From Arthrobacter sp. MN05-02 (GTDB taxonomy: Bacteria; Actinomycetota; Actinomycetes; Actinomycetales; Micrococcaceae): a stretch of 64,000 bases of DNA. Location of the stretch: the NCBI GenBank assembly GCA_004001285.1, contig AP018697.1, positions 930,001-994,000 on the forward strand, written 5' to 3'. Made by a program: the position numbers and the translations under genes. The notes under the pieces were generated by a model. That model had not been told where the DNA came from. It did no database searches and saw only the letters and a list, made by a program, of their open reading frames with translations. Positions 20,481-29,071 of the stretch are shown here, in pieces. Every line of letters begins with the position of its first letter. The stretch's first letter is position 1.

Positions 20481-20519
20481 ATTGAACACGGTCGAAGGCA
20501 TTGTCGTCAACTGTTGAAC
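20481..20519 (-). promoter_or_regulatory. Promoter of the sugar ABC operon with possible ROK operator
   Basis: On the minus strand TTGACG (20510-20505) and TTCAAT (20486-20481) are separated by 18 bases. The imperfect inverted repeat GTCAACTGTTGAAC (20506-20519, plus-strand reading) covers the -35 hexamer. A related 14-mer lies upstream of the adjacent ROK regulator gene. Confidence 0.45.
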
Positions 20520-20547
20520 GCAACCTCCGGGAAAACAGAGGAAAACT

Positions 20548-21771
20548 TTAGGCAGAACTCGCCAGGGCGGGGGAGAACCCCGGCTGGGCCAGGACGACGG
20601 CTGCGGCACCGAGTGCCTCGGCGCGGTCACCCAGGGAGGACATGCAGACACTCGTGGTCTCGCCGACGATCGGCACGGCATGGCGCGCCAGCCCGCGGCG
20701 GACCGGCTCGAGCAGGATGTCGCCGAGACTGGTCAGCGGGCCGCCGATGACGATCGTCTCCGGGTTGATGAGGTTGGCCGTGTGGGCCAGTGCCCGACCG
20801 ATGGCGACGCCGGCGTCGTCGATCACCCGCAGCGCCGCCGTGTCGCCGGCGAGTGCCCAGTCGATGATGCGCTGCGTGTCGACGGTCTCGTTGCTGCCCC
20901 GGCCGAGCAGTTCGATCATCGTCGAGGTGGAGGCGACCGTCTCGAGGCAGCCGCGGTTGCCGCAGCGGCAGATGACGCCGTGCTCGTTGATGGTGGTGTG
21001 GCCCAGTTCCCCCGTGACGCCGACGTTGCCGTAGTACAGGGATCCGTTGAGGACCAGACCGGAGCCGATGCCCGATCCGACCTTCATGAACATCAGGTTC
21101 TCGACGGCGCTGTGCGGACCCCAGGTGACCTGTGCGAGAGCGCCGAGGTTCGCGTCGTTGTCGATGAAGACGGGGACCTGCAGCCGCTCGCTGAACGTCT
21201 CGTGGATGTTGATCCCCACCCACTCGGGCAGGATGGCGCCCTGCACCACCGTGCCCGTCCTGCGGTCGATGGGGCCCGGGATGCCGATGCCCGCACCGAG
21301 GAGGGACCTGCGGCCGATCCCGCCGTTCTCGAGCAGGGCGTCGAGGAGGTCCGACGCGGCGGTCAGTCCGTCCACCGCGCTGTGGCCGAGGGGAAGGCTG
21401 ACGGCCGCCTCCTGGACGACCCGGTAGTTCGGGCTGGCGAGCACGACGCGGAGGTGGCGCCGGCCGATGTCGATGCCCGCAGCCACCTGGCCGTTGTCGT
21501 TGAGGATCACCGAGAGCGCCCGCCGGCCGGAACTGGTGGTCGGAGCCGTGCTGACGACACCGGTCGAGGCCATCACCTTGACGATGTTGGAGACCGTCGC
21601 CGTGGACAGGCCGGTCTGCCGCGACAGCTCCGCCTGCGTCTGGGGTCCGCCGCTCATCAGGGCCGCGATGACCCGCTGCTGGTTCTGCTCACGCAGCGCG
21701 GTCTGCGAGCCCGGCTTCGGGAGCGGGGCGCTCAGGCTTGTCCTCGCCGTCGAGGAGGGATCTGCGGGCAT
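20548..21771 (-). CDS. ROK family transcriptional regulator (XylR/NagC-like)
   Basis: Sugar-responsive repressor of 407 residues. The N-terminal winged helix-turn-helix ([20 protein letters not shown] near 45-65) is followed by a sugar-kinase-like ROK domain with [10 protein letters not shown], the phosphate/ATP loop [12 protein letters not shown], and the zinc motif [10 protein letters not shown] near 275. It lies directly upstream of the sugar ABC operon on the same strand and probably controls it. The ATG at 21771 is chosen because the conserved region starts just after it. A TTG at 21807 would add 12 residues. A possible autoregulatory site lies at 21803-21816. Confidence 0.88.
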   Translation of the reverse strand: MPADPSSTARTSLSAPLPKPGSQTALREQNQQRVIAALMSGGPQTQAELSRQTGLSTATVSNIVKVMASTGVVSTAPTTSSGRRALSVILNDNGQVAAGIDIGRRHLRVVLASPNYRVVQEAAVSLPLGHSAVDGLTAASDLLDALLENGGIGRRSLLGAGIGIPGPIDRRTGTVVQGAILPEWVGINIHETFSERLQVPVFIDNDANLGALAQVTWGPHSAVENLMFMKVGSGIGSGLVLNGSLYYGNVGVTGELGHTTINEHGVICRCGNRGCLETVASTSTMIELLGRGSNETVDTQRIIDWALAGDTAALRVIDDAGVAIGRALAHTANLINPETIVIGGPLTSLGDILLEPVRRGLARHAVPIVGETTSVCMSSLGDRAEALGAAAVVLAQPGFSPALASSA

Positions 21772-21803
21772 GGTCTCTAGGGTGCCGCAGGGCTCCCTTG
21801 TAG

Positions 21804-22325
21804 TCAAGAAGTTAACGCGGCACGGTGCTCCTGCGCGAGGGAGCGGTAGCGTTCGGCGTTGGCCTTCACGGCGTCGACCTCGGCGTCGTCGAGTTGCCGG
21901 CGCACCTTCCCCGGGACGCCGGCGACGAGGGAGCGCGGGGGCACGATCGTCCCCTCGAGCACGACGGCACCCGCGGCGACGAGGGAGCCGGAGCCGATCA
22001 CGGCCCCGTTCAGGACCGTGGCTCCCATGCCGATGAGGCAGTCGTCCTCGACGGTGCAGCCGTGCACGACGGCGGAGTGCCCCACGCTCACGCGGTCGCC
22101 GATGTGCGCGGGGTACCCGGGGTCGGCGTGGACCACCACGTTGTCCTGCAGGTTCGTGCCCTCGCCGATCCGGATGGGCGCGGTGTCCGCCCGCACGACG
22201 GCGCCGTAGAACACGCTGGCGAAGGGCCCGAGCACCACCTCGCCGATGAGGGAGGCCGTCGGGGCGGTGAATGCCGAATCGCTGACGTCGGGGGAATTGC
22301 CCCGGAAGGGGATCAGGTGTGCCAT
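21804..22325 (-). CDS. Gamma-carbonic anhydrase family protein (left-handed beta-helix)
   Basis: Trimeric hexapeptide-repeat protein of 173 residues. Successive [LIV]-G-x4 turns run from about residue 25 to 135. The metal-binding histidines of the gamma-CA fold are in NVVVHADPGYPAHIGDRVSV followed by GHSAVVHGC. Family members are carbonic anhydrases or CaiE/PaaY-like proteins; activity cannot be told from sequence. Its stop codon overlaps a candidate operator of the ROK gene. It lies downstream of purU on the same strand, with a gap of about 75 bases. Confidence 0.85.
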   Translation of the reverse strand: MAHLIPFRGNSPDVSDSAFTAPTASLIGEVVLGPFASVFYGAVVRADTAPIRIGEGTNLQDNVVVHADPGYPAHIGDRVSVGHSAVVHGCTVEDDCLIGMGATVLNGAVIGSGSLVAAGAVVLEGTIVPPRSLVAGVPGKVRRQLDDAEVDAVKANAERYRSLAQEHRAALTS

Positions 22326-22402
22326 GGCGCCAGCCTAGGCGACACCGTGTCGGCCGGGGAGCGATCGGTGCCGGTCGGTGAAGACCGGAGCTCGAGGATC
22401 TG

Positions 22403-23263
22403 TCAGTTGAAGACGATGGTGCGGCGTCCGTCGAGCAGGACGCGGCGCTCGGCGTGCCACTGCACGGCCTGGACGAGGGCCCTGCCCTCGAGTTCGCGAC
22501 CGATCGACGCCAGCTGCCCGGCCGTCCGCGCGTGGTCCACGCGGATGACCTCCTGCTCGATGATCGGTCCCTCGTCGAGTGCGCCGGTGACGTAGTGGGC
22601 TGTGGCGCCGATCAGTTTCACTCCTCGGGCGTGGGCCTGGTGGTACGGCCGGGCCCCCTTGAAGGACGGCAGGAACGAGTGGTGGATGTTGATGGCGCGG
22701 CCGAGCAGGTCCTCGCAGAGCTCGTCACTGAGGATCTGCATGTAGCGGGCGAGCACCACGAGTTCGATGTCGTGCCGGTCCATCAGGGCGCGCAGTTCGG
22801 CCTCGGCCTCCGCCTTGGTGTCGGGTGTCACCGGGATGTGGTGGAACTCGATCCCGTAGAAGGCGGCGAGGTCCTCGAGGTCACGGTGGTTGGACACGAT
22901 GACCGGGATGTCGATGGGCAGGGTCCCGGAGCGGTGCTGGAACAGGAGGTCGTTGAGGCAGTGCGCCGCCCTCGAGACCAGGATGAGCGTGCGCGTCCGC
23001 CGGTCGGACTCCGCGAGCGCCCACTCCATCCCGAACTCCGCCGCGACGGGTTCGAGGGCCGAGCGGAGCTCCTGCTCCGGCGCATCCGTGGCGAGTGCCA
23101 CCCGCATGAAGAAGGTGCCCGTGTCCGGGCTCCCGTACTGCTGGGACTCGGTGATGTTGGCACCCACGCCGACCAGGGCGCCGGACACGGCGTGGACGAT
23201 ACCGGGCCGGTCGGGGCACGAGAGCGTCAGCGAATAGGAACGGGAGGTCTCGGGGATGGTCAC
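22403..23263 (-). CDS. purU: Formyltetrahydrofolate deformylase
   Basis: PurU hydrolyses 10-formyl-THF to THF and formate, balancing one-carbon pools. The 286-residue protein has an N-terminal ACT domain (SLTLSCPDRPGIVHAVSGAL) and a C-terminal formyltransferase-like domain with LARYMQILSDELCEDLLGRA, INIHHSFLPSFKGARPYHQA and GATAHYVTGALDEGPIIEQE. These place the catalytic Asn, His and Asp. The GTG start immediately follows the TAG stop of the flavin monooxygenase gene, so the two are translated from one RNA. Its substrate is shared with purN and purH. Confidence 0.95.
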   Translation of the reverse strand: MTIPETSRSYSLTLSCPDRPGIVHAVSGALVGVGANITESQQYGSPDTGTFFMRVALATDAPEQELRSALEPVAAEFGMEWALAESDRRTRTLILVSRAAHCLNDLLFQHRSGTLPIDIPVIVSNHRDLEDLAAFYGIEFHHIPVTPDTKAEAEAELRALMDRHDIELVVLARYMQILSDELCEDLLGRAINIHHSFLPSFKGARPYHQAHARGVKLIGATAHYVTGALDEGPIIEQEVIRVDHARTAGQLASIGRELEGRALVQAVQWHAERRVLLDGRRTIVFN

Positions 23264-24415
23264 CTACGCCAGATTACCGGCAGCCCCCTCGTGTGACGCG
23301 ATGCTTCGGAGGGCGCCGACCGCGGCTGCCGCAGCGGCGCGGCCCGCGCGGGAGGCGCCGAGGGTCGATGCCGACGCCCCGTAGCCGACGAGCAGGAGTC
23401 GCGGCTCCCTCAGCACGTGGACGCCGTCCATCCGGATGCCGCCGCCGGGCTCGCGGAGGCGGAGCGGAGCCAGATGGTCCAGCGCGGCCCGGAATCCGGT
23501 GGCCCACAGGACGACGTCGACGGGCTCCTCCGATCCGTCGGCGAACACGGCGGAGTGCTCCCGGAGCCGGGCCAGGAGTCCCCGCGACACGAGGATGCCG
23601 GCGTCGATCCCCGCCTGGTACTGCGCGGTGAGGGACAACCCGGTCACGGACACCACGCTGGCCGGCGGGAGCCCGGCTCTCGTGCGGGCATCGACCTCGG
23701 CCTCGACCTCCCTGCCCCACTCCGGATCGAACGGCCGGCGCGTGAAGGTCGGCGGGCGGCGGGTGGACCACAGGGGATGGGCGCCGGCCTCGTGGAGCTG
23801 GAGCAGGAACTGCACGGCGGACGTCCCGCCGCCCACCACGAGGACGCGCCGGCCCTCGAACTCGGCGGCCGACCGGTAGTCGTGCGTGTGCAGCTGGCGG
23901 CCCGCGAAGAGGTCCCGGCCGGGGTAGTAGGGCCAGTACGGGCGGTCCCAGGTTCCCGTCGCGTTGATGACGACGTCCGCGATCCATGCACCACCCGTCG
24001 TCTCGGCCCTCAGCGGGACGGCGTCCGCGCCACCGCCGGGCGCGTCATCGGCCGACTCGACGCGGAGCACGGTCACCGGCCGGATGACCGGCAGCCCGAA
24101 CTCCCGCTCGAAGGCCCCGTAGTAGCGATGGACCACCTGCGAGGCGGGCTCCTCGGGGTCGGGCGTGCCGAGCGGGAGGCCGGGCAGGTCGTGGAGGGCG
24201 TGGGCGGCGTCGAAGGTCAGGGCGGGCCAGCGATGCAGCCAGGCACCACCCGGCGCGGGATTCGCATCGAGGACCACGAAGTCGCGGTGCGGTTCGAGCC
24301 CACGGCGGCGCAGGTGGTAGGCGCTGCTCAGCCCCGCCTGGCCCGCGCCGATCACGAGGGCGCGCACCCTGCGGGGTTCCCCGCCCTCCGATACCTGGTG
24401 AGCCGATCCGAGCAT
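23264..24415 (-). CDS. Flavin-containing monooxygenase-like FAD/NAD(P)-binding oxidoreductase
   Basis: Protein of 383 residues with two dinucleotide-binding motifs. These are VRALVIGAGQAGLSSAYHL at the N-terminus (FAD) and RRVLVVGGGTSAVQFLLQL near 195 (NADPH), with the FMO-like linker NATGTWDRPYWPYYPGRD and the ATGFR motif (VVLWATGFRAALDHL) near 315. This is the layout of FMO/Trk-like oxidoreductases. The substrate is unknown. The ATG at 24415 has GGAAAGG nine bases upstream. An in-frame ATG at 24448 with GGAG in front would add 11 residues. It is fused end to end with purU (TAG followed at once by GTG). Confidence 0.8.
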   Translation of the reverse strand: MLGSAHQVSEGGEPRRVRALVIGAGQAGLSSAYHLRRRGLEPHRDFVVLDANPAPGGAWLHRWPALTFDAAHALHDLPGLPLGTPDPEEPASQVVHRYYGAFEREFGLPVIRPVTVLRVESADDAPGGGADAVPLRAETTGGAWIADVVINATGTWDRPYWPYYPGRDLFAGRQLHTHDYRSAAEFEGRRVLVVGGGTSAVQFLLQLHEAGAHPLWSTRRPPTFTRRPFDPEWGREVEAEVDARTRAGLPPASVVSVTGLSLTAQYQAGIDAGILVSRGLLARLREHSAVFADGSEEPVDVVLWATGFRAALDHLAPLRLREPGGGIRMDGVHVLREPRLLLVGYGASASTLGASRAGRAAAAAAVGALRSIASHEGAAGNLA

Positions 24416-24631
24416 GACCCAAGACCTTTCCTGGCGGGTCCCGTCCATCGGGACTCCGTTCTCCTCATCCCGAACGGGCCGGCATGATCCCGTATTCCAC
24501 GCCCCGGCCACGGACCGCAAAGGGAGGCGGTCCCTGCGGCCGACGCCCGGGGGCGGTGCACGCGGACCGGGCGTGCGGGGCCCCGCGCAGGAGCGCGCAG
24601 GGTGCGGTGGCGGGTCACGCCGTCGGACGGC
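24416..24631. other. Divergent intergenic region before the glyA leader
   Basis: GC-rich stretch between the divergent monooxygenase and glyA transcripts. I see no gene in it, and no convincing promoter for the minus-strand operon. Confidence 0.4.
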
Positions 24632-24637
24632 TAGCAT
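24632..24637 (+). promoter_or_regulatory. -10 element TAGCAT of glyA-folD
   Basis: TAGCAT lies seven bases upstream of the first paired base of the riboswitch (about 24644). That is where the transcript should begin. No clear -35 hexamer is seen. Confidence 0.55.
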
Positions 24638-24643
24638 GGGACC

Positions 24644-24775
24644 GTCGCGACTGGCGTAGGGTGGGCAACCACCAGGAAGCGGCATGGAGCCGGGTCGATC
24701 CTTCGGGAGGATCCGTGCTTCCAGTGCAGACCACGGATCGCACGCCTGGGCCGCGGGTCACGTTTCTGAGCGGCC
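24644..24775 (+). ncRNA. ZTP (pfl) riboswitch upstream of glyA-folD
   Basis: The leader begins GTCGCGACTGGCG, then a GGTGG-GCAA-CCACC hairpin (24660-24673), then AGGAAGCGGC. GTCGC at 24644-24648 pairs with GCGGC at 24679-24683. About 60 bases later comes CGCCTGGGC (24744-24751), the conserved 3' element of the pfl motif. The linker holds its own GATCC/GGATC stem. This order matches the ZTP riboswitch, which senses ZMP/ZTP when 10-formyl-THF is short and turns on folate genes. GGCCGC (24749-24754) overlapping the conserved element can pair with GCGGCC (24770-24775), a possible off-state switch. Confidence 0.82.
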
Positions 24776-24853
24776 GGGGGCGCGGATGATCGATCCGCCG
24801 CCTCACCCGCGACTCAAGCTGACCTCTTGCGAGACCCACAGAAGGATCAACCG

Positions 24854-26161
24854 ATGACCACTTCGCCCACGGCTCCATCCCAGGCTGCCGCAGATTCCGT
24901 CACCAACGCGCCCCTGTCCGAGGTGGACCCGGAGATCGCCGCCGTTCTGCGGGACGAACTCGCACGTCAGCGGGACACCCTCGAGATGATCGCCTCGGAG
25001 AACTTCGCGCCGCGCGCGGTCCTCGAGGCGCAGGGCAGCGTACTGACCAACAAGTACGCGGAGGGCTACCCCGGGCGCCGGTACTACGGCGGCTGCGAGC
25101 ACGTCGACGTCGCGGAGAACCTCGCGATCGAGCGGGTCAAGGCCCTGTTCGGCGCGGAATTCGCGAACGTGCAGCCTCACTCGGGAGCGCAGGCCAACGC
25201 CGCCGCCCTCGCCGCCATGATCAAGCCGGGCGACAAGATCATGGGCCTGTCCCTCGCGCACGGCGGACACCTGACGCACGGCATGAAGCTGAACTTCTCC
25301 GGCAAGCTGTACGAGGTCGCGGCCTACGGCGTCGAGGAGGACACCCACCGCCTCGACATGGAGCGCGTGCGCGAGCAGGCGCTCGCCGAGAAGCCCCAGG
25401 TCATCATCGCCGGCTGGTCGGCCTACCCGCGCCAGCTCGACTTCGCGGGCTTCCGCTCCATCGCCGACGAGGTCGGCGCGCTCCTGTGGACCGACATGGC
25501 GCACTTCGCGGGCCTCGTGGCCGCGGGCGTCCACCCGAGCCCGGTGCCGCACTCCGACGTCGTCACGTCCACGGTGCACAAGACACTCGCCGGCCCGCGC
25601 TCCGGCGTGATCCTGGCCAAGCAGGAATGGGCCAAGAAGCTGAACTCGAGCGTCTTCCCCGGCCAGCAGGGCGGCCCGCTCATGCACGTGATCGCCGGAA
25701 AGGCGACGGCCTTCAAGATCGCCGGTTCGCCCGAGTTCAAGGAGCGCCAGGAACGCGTCCTCGAGGGTGCCCGCATCATCGCCGAGCGCCTCACCGGGGC
25801 CGACGTCGCCGAGCACGGCGTCTCGGTCCTCACCGGCGGAACCGACGTCCACCTCGTCCTCGTGGACCTCCGCAACTCCTCCCTCGACGGCCAGCAGGCG
25901 GAGGACGTCCTGCACTCCGTCGGTATCACGGTCAACCGCAACGCCGTCCCGTTCGATCCGCGTCCGCCGATGGTGACCTCCGGCCTGCGCATCGGCACCC
26001 CGGCGCTCGCGACCCGCGGCTTCGGCGCCGCCGAGTTCACCGAGGTCGGGGAGATCATCGCTGCCGCCCTGAAGCCGTCGCCCGATGTCGAGGCGCTGCG
26101 CGCCCGCGTCTCCGCACTCGCGGCGGACTTCCCGCTCTACCCGGGCCAGGAGGAGTGGTAG
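24854..26161 (+). CDS. glyA: Serine hydroxymethyltransferase
   Basis: PLP enzyme that converts serine and THF to glycine and 5,10-methylene-THF. 435 residues. Features visible are [20 protein letters not shown] near 45, the [18 protein letters not shown] stretch, the [12 protein letters not shown] motif, and the PLP lysine in [19 protein letters not shown] near 242. AAGGA lies eight bases before the ATG at 24854. An upstream in-frame ATG-like start at 24827 lacks a ribosome site. It follows a ZTP riboswitch and precedes folD, so both one-carbon genes share the switch. Confidence 0.96.
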   Translation: MTTSPTAPSQAAADSVTNAPLSEVDPEIAAVLRDELARQRDTLEMIASENFAPRAVLEAQGSVLTNKYAEGYPGRRYYGGCEHVDVAENLAIERVKALFGAEFANVQPHSGAQANAAALAAMIKPGDKIMGLSLAHGGHLTHGMKLNFSGKLYEVAAYGVEEDTHRLDMERVREQALAEKPQVIIAGWSAYPRQLDFAGFRSIADEVGALLWTDMAHFAGLVAAGVHPSPVPHSDVVTSTVHKTLAGPRSGVILAKQEWAKKLNSSVFPGQQGGPLMHVIAGKATAFKIAGSPEFKERQERVLEGARIIAERLTGADVAEHGVSVLTGGTDVHLVLVDLRNSSLDGQQAEDVLHSVGITVNRNAVPFDPRPPMVTSGLRIGTPALATRGFGAAEFTEVGEIIAAALKPSPDVEALRARVSALAADFPLYPGQEEW

Positions 26162-26175
26162 ATCCGATCCCACGC

Positions 26176-26198
26176 GCCGCCCTCTCGTCGAGGGCGGC
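26176..26198 (+). terminator. Intercistronic hairpin between glyA and folD
   Basis: A 9-bp stem (GCCGCCCTC/GAGGGCGGC) with a five-base loop starts 15 bases after the glyA stop codon. It has no T run, so it is more likely an attenuator or an RNA-stability element than a full stop. Confidence 0.4.
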
Positions 26199-26314
26199 GG
26201 CGTCTCCGGACTTCGACATCCCCGCCGCGGAGTGCTGCTTCACCGGCTGCTGCGACCGCGGCAAGGCATTCCTGCTCGAACAGCTGGACGAGCGACCAGA
26301 AAAGGACCCTTCCG

Positions 26315-27205
26315 ATGAACAACGCCCGCATCCTGGACGGCAAGGCGACAGCCGCACGCATCAAGGAGGAACTGACCGAGCGCGTGAGCGCCCTGCGCGA
26401 GCGCGGGGTGACGCCGGGCCTCGGGACGGTGCTGGTCGGGAACGATCCCGGCAGCTCCTCCTATGTGGCCGGCAAGCACCGTGACTGCGCGCAGGTGGGC
26501 ATCACCTCGGTGCGGCGCGACCTGCCGGACACCATCTCGCAGGAGGAGCTCGAGGCCGTCCTCGACGAGCTGAACGCCGACGACGCCACCACCGGCTACA
26601 TCGTGCAGCTCCCACTGCCCGCGCACATCGACACGAATGCCATCCTGGAGCGCATCGATCCGGCGAAGGACGCCGACGGCCTGCACCCGACCAACCTCGG
26701 CAGGCTCGTCCTCAACGTCAACGCGCCGATGGACTCACCGCTGCCCTGCACCCCGCACGGCATCGTCGAACTCCTGCTCCGGCACGACGTGGCGCTCGAG
26801 GGGCTGGACGTCCTCGTCGTCGGACGCGGCGTGACGGTCGGCCGCCCGCTGGGCCTGCTGCTCACGCGCAAGCAGATCAACGCGACCGTGACCCTCGCGC
26901 ACACCGGGACCGTCGACCTCGCCGATCACCTCGGCCGGGCCGACGTCGTCGTCGCCGCGGCCGGGATCCCGCACATGATCTCCGCCGGGCAGCTCAAGCC
27001 CGGCGCCATCGTGCTCGACGTCGGCGTCAGTCGCGTCGAGGACCCGGACACCGGGAAGGCGAAGCTCACCGGCGACGTCGACCCGGAGGCGGCGTCGGTG
27101 GCGAGCTGGCTCTCGCCCAACCCCGGGGGAGTGGGGCCGATGACCCGCGCGATGCTGCTCACGAACGTCGTGGAGGCCGCCGAGCGTCAGGCGGCCCGGG
27201 CCTAG
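26315..27205 (+). CDS. folD: Methylenetetrahydrofolate dehydrogenase / methenyltetrahydrofolate cyclohydrolase
   Basis: FolD makes 10-formyl-THF from the 5,10-methylene-THF produced by GlyA. 296 residues. [14 protein letters not shown] near 50 holds the catalytic lysine. [14 protein letters not shown] near 90 and [13 protein letters not shown] line the folate site. [16 protein letters not shown] near 168 is the NADP loop, and the family closing motif [18 protein letters not shown] is present. AAGGA lies eight bases before the ATG at 26315. The 150-base gap after glyA holds a hairpin. A terminator follows at 27214-27249. Confidence 0.96.
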   Translation: MNNARILDGKATAARIKEELTERVSALRERGVTPGLGTVLVGNDPGSSSYVAGKHRDCAQVGITSVRRDLPDTISQEELEAVLDELNADDATTGYIVQLPLPAHIDTNAILERIDPAKDADGLHPTNLGRLVLNVNAPMDSPLPCTPHGIVELLLRHDVALEGLDVLVVGRGVTVGRPLGLLLTRKQINATVTLAHTGTVDLADHLGRADVVVAAAGIPHMISAGQLKPGAIVLDVGVSRVEDPDTGKAKLTGDVDPEAASVASWLSPNPGGVGPMTRAMLLTNVVEAAERQAARA

Positions 27206-27213
27206 GTACCTCG

Positions 27214-27249
27214 GAGAACTCCGATCGGCTCCTGCCGATGGGAGTTCTC
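27214..27249 (+). terminator. Terminator after folD
   Basis: Stem of GAGAACTCC/GGAGTTCTC plus inner ATCGGC/GCCGAT with one mismatch and a four-base loop. It ends three bases before the -10 element of the next transcript. Confidence 0.7.
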
Positions 27250-27252
27250 GCC

Positions 27253-27258
27253 TAGGCT
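27253..27258 (+). promoter_or_regulatory. -10 element TAGGCT, leaderless start of the ABC exporter operon
   Basis: TAGGCT is followed by six bases and the GTG at 27265, matching the leaderless pattern. It lies immediately after the folD terminator. Confidence 0.5.
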
Positions 27259-27264
27259 GGGCAG

Positions 27265-28206
27265 GTGTCGACGACCCCCTCCGGACCACCGGTCATCTCC
27301 GCCCAGCAGCTCAGCAAGCACTACGGTGACTTCCGGGCGGTGGACGGCATCTCCTTCGACGTCCCTGCGGGCGAGTCGTTCGGCCTGCTGGGACCGAACG
27401 GCGCCGGCAAGTCCACGACGATGCGGATGATCGGCGGTGTCTCGCAGCGGACCTCGGGTGAACTCACCATCATGGGCCTCGACCCGGAGGAACACGGTCC
27501 GGAGGTTCGCGCGCACCTCGGTGTGGTGCCGCAGCAGGACAACCTCGACGAGGAACTGCGGGTGCGCGACAACCTGCTCGTCTACGGTCGGTACTTCGGC
27601 CTGCCGATGAGCTACCTCAAGCCCAAGGCCGATGAGCTGCTCGAGTTCGCGCAGCTCACGGACAAGGCCGCGGCCAAGGTGGATGCGCTGTCGGGTGGCA
27701 TGAAGCGGCGCCTGACCATCGCCCGCTCGCTGATCAACGAGCCGAAGATCCTGCTGCTGGACGAGCCCACGACCGGTCTGGATCCGCAGGCACGCCACAT
27801 CCTGTGGGACCGCCTGTTCCGGCTCAAGGAGTCGGGCGTGACACTGATCCTCACCACGCACTACATGGACGAGGCGGAGCAGCTCTGCGACCGCCTGGTC
27901 GTCGTCGACAAGGGCCGGATCATGGCCGAGGGGTCGCCGGCGCAGCTCATCCGCGAACACTCGACCCGGGAGGTCCTCGAACTGCGGTTCGGGTCCGAAC
28001 GCAACACCACCGTGGCGGCCGAGCTGCACGGCATCGGGGAGCGCCTCGAACCGCTGCCGGACCGGGTGCTCATCTACGCGAACGACGGCGAAGCGGCGCT
28101 GGAGCAGGTGACCTCGCGCGGGCTCCGGCCGATCACGTCGCTCGTCCGGCGCTCGTCGCTCGAGGACGTCTTCCTGCGCCTCACCGGGAGGAGCCTCGTT
28201 GACTGA
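27265..28206 (+). CDS. ABC exporter ATP-binding protein (NodI/DrrA type)
   Basis: ATPase of 313 residues for an ABC-2 type exporter. Walker A is LLGPNGAGKSTTMRMIGG near 45. Q-loop, signature and Walker B are present in VVPQQDNLDEELRV, LSGGMKRRLTIARSLI and ILLLDEPTTGLDPQ. The C-terminal extension of about 90 residues is typical of the NodI/DrrA subgroup. Its last codons overlap the TTG start of the first permease gene by eight bases, so the ATPase and two permeases form one operon. The cargo (drug, lipid or polyketide-like compound) cannot be assigned. Confidence 0.9.
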   Translation: MSTTPSGPPVISAQQLSKHYGDFRAVDGISFDVPAGESFGLLGPNGAGKSTTMRMIGGVSQRTSGELTIMGLDPEEHGPEVRAHLGVVPQQDNLDEELRVRDNLLVYGRYFGLPMSYLKPKADELLEFAQLTDKAAAKVDALSGGMKRRLTIARSLINEPKILLLDEPTTGLDPQARHILWDRLFRLKESGVTLILTTHYMDEAEQLCDRLVVVDKGRIMAEGSPAQLIREHSTREVLELRFGSERNTTVAAELHGIGERLEPLPDRVLIYANDGEAALEQVTSRGLRPITSLVRRSSLEDVFLRLTGRSLVD

Positions 28207-29071
28207 CCCGACGCCCGCCCCCGCGCAGAACCCGGCAGCACCTCCCTACCGCCCCTCCGCCCACCCGCCGGCGGTGTCCGCGTCGCGCGCACGGACGTTC
28301 GGCTCCTGGTACTACGCCGAACACGTGCTCCGATCAATGAACAGCTACCGCTGGACCCTGCTCGCCTCGAGCGTGGGCACCCCGGTCATGTACCTGTTCG
28401 CCATGGGGGTGGGGCTCGCGACTCTCGTCGACCGCACCGCGGCGGGAGCGTTCGGCGGTGTCGGCTACCTCGCCTTCCTCGCCCCCGCCCTGCTGGCGTC
28501 GGCGACGATCATGACGGCGGCCACCGAGTTCACCTACCCGGTCATGGACGGATTCAAGTGGCGGCGCGTCTACTACGGCCCGCACGCATCCCCCCTCAGC
28601 ACCGACCAGATCGTCAACGGACACATCATTGCGATCACGGCCCGCCTGACGGCGACGACGATCATCTACTTCCTCATCGTCGCCGCGTTCGGCGCATCCC
28701 CGTCCGCCAGCGGCGCTGCAGCCATCCCGGTCGCCGTCCTCAGCGGCCTCGCGTTCGGCCTCCCGCTGATGGCCTACTCGGCCGGCGTCGAGGACGACAA
28801 GGGCCAGTTCGCCCTCGTGATGCGTTTCGTCGTGACCCCGCTGTTCCTCTTCAGCGGGACGTTCTTCCCGCTCGACACGCTGCCCGTGTTCCTGCGGTGG
28901 ATCGGCTGGATCTCGCCGCTGTGGCACGGCACCGAACTCGGCCGGGCACTCACCTACGGGTACGACGTGCCGGCATGGCTCGCCGTCGTGCACGTGCTGT
29001 TCCTGGTGGTCCTCGCCGCGTTCGGCTGGCGCAGGGCCCGCACCGTGTACGCGAGGAGGCTCGGGAGATGA
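28199..29071 (+). CDS. ABC-2 type exporter permease 1
   Basis: Membrane protein of 290 residues with six hydrophobic segments and a polar, proline-rich N-terminal tail of about 30 residues. ABC-2 family features include the first transmembrane helix (WTLLASSVGTPVMYLFAMGV), MRFVVTPLFLFSGTFFPLDT near 205 (family signature), and ISPLWHGTELGRALTYG near 235. The TTG start at 28199 follows GGGAGGAG by four to five bases and overlaps the end of the ATPase gene. It overlaps the next permease by four bases (ATGA). Confidence 0.88.
   Translation: MTDPTPAPAQNPAAPPYRPSAHPPAVSASRARTFGSWYYAEHVLRSMNSYRWTLLASSVGTPVMYLFAMGVGLATLVDRTAAGAFGGVGYLAFLAPALLASATIMTAATEFTYPVMDGFKWRRVYYGPHASPLSTDQIVNGHIIAITARLTATTIIYFLIVAAFGASPSASGAAAIPVAVLSGLAFGLPLMAYSAGVEDDKGQFALVMRFVVTPLFLFSGTFFPLDTLPVFLRWIGWISPLWHGTELGRALTYGYDVPAWLAVVHVLFLVVLAAFGWRRARTVYARRLGR

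Noticed and set aside
24705..24789. Short plus-strand frame inside the glyA leader
   Set aside because: The sequence is better explained by the ZTP riboswitch, whose conserved bases it overlaps.
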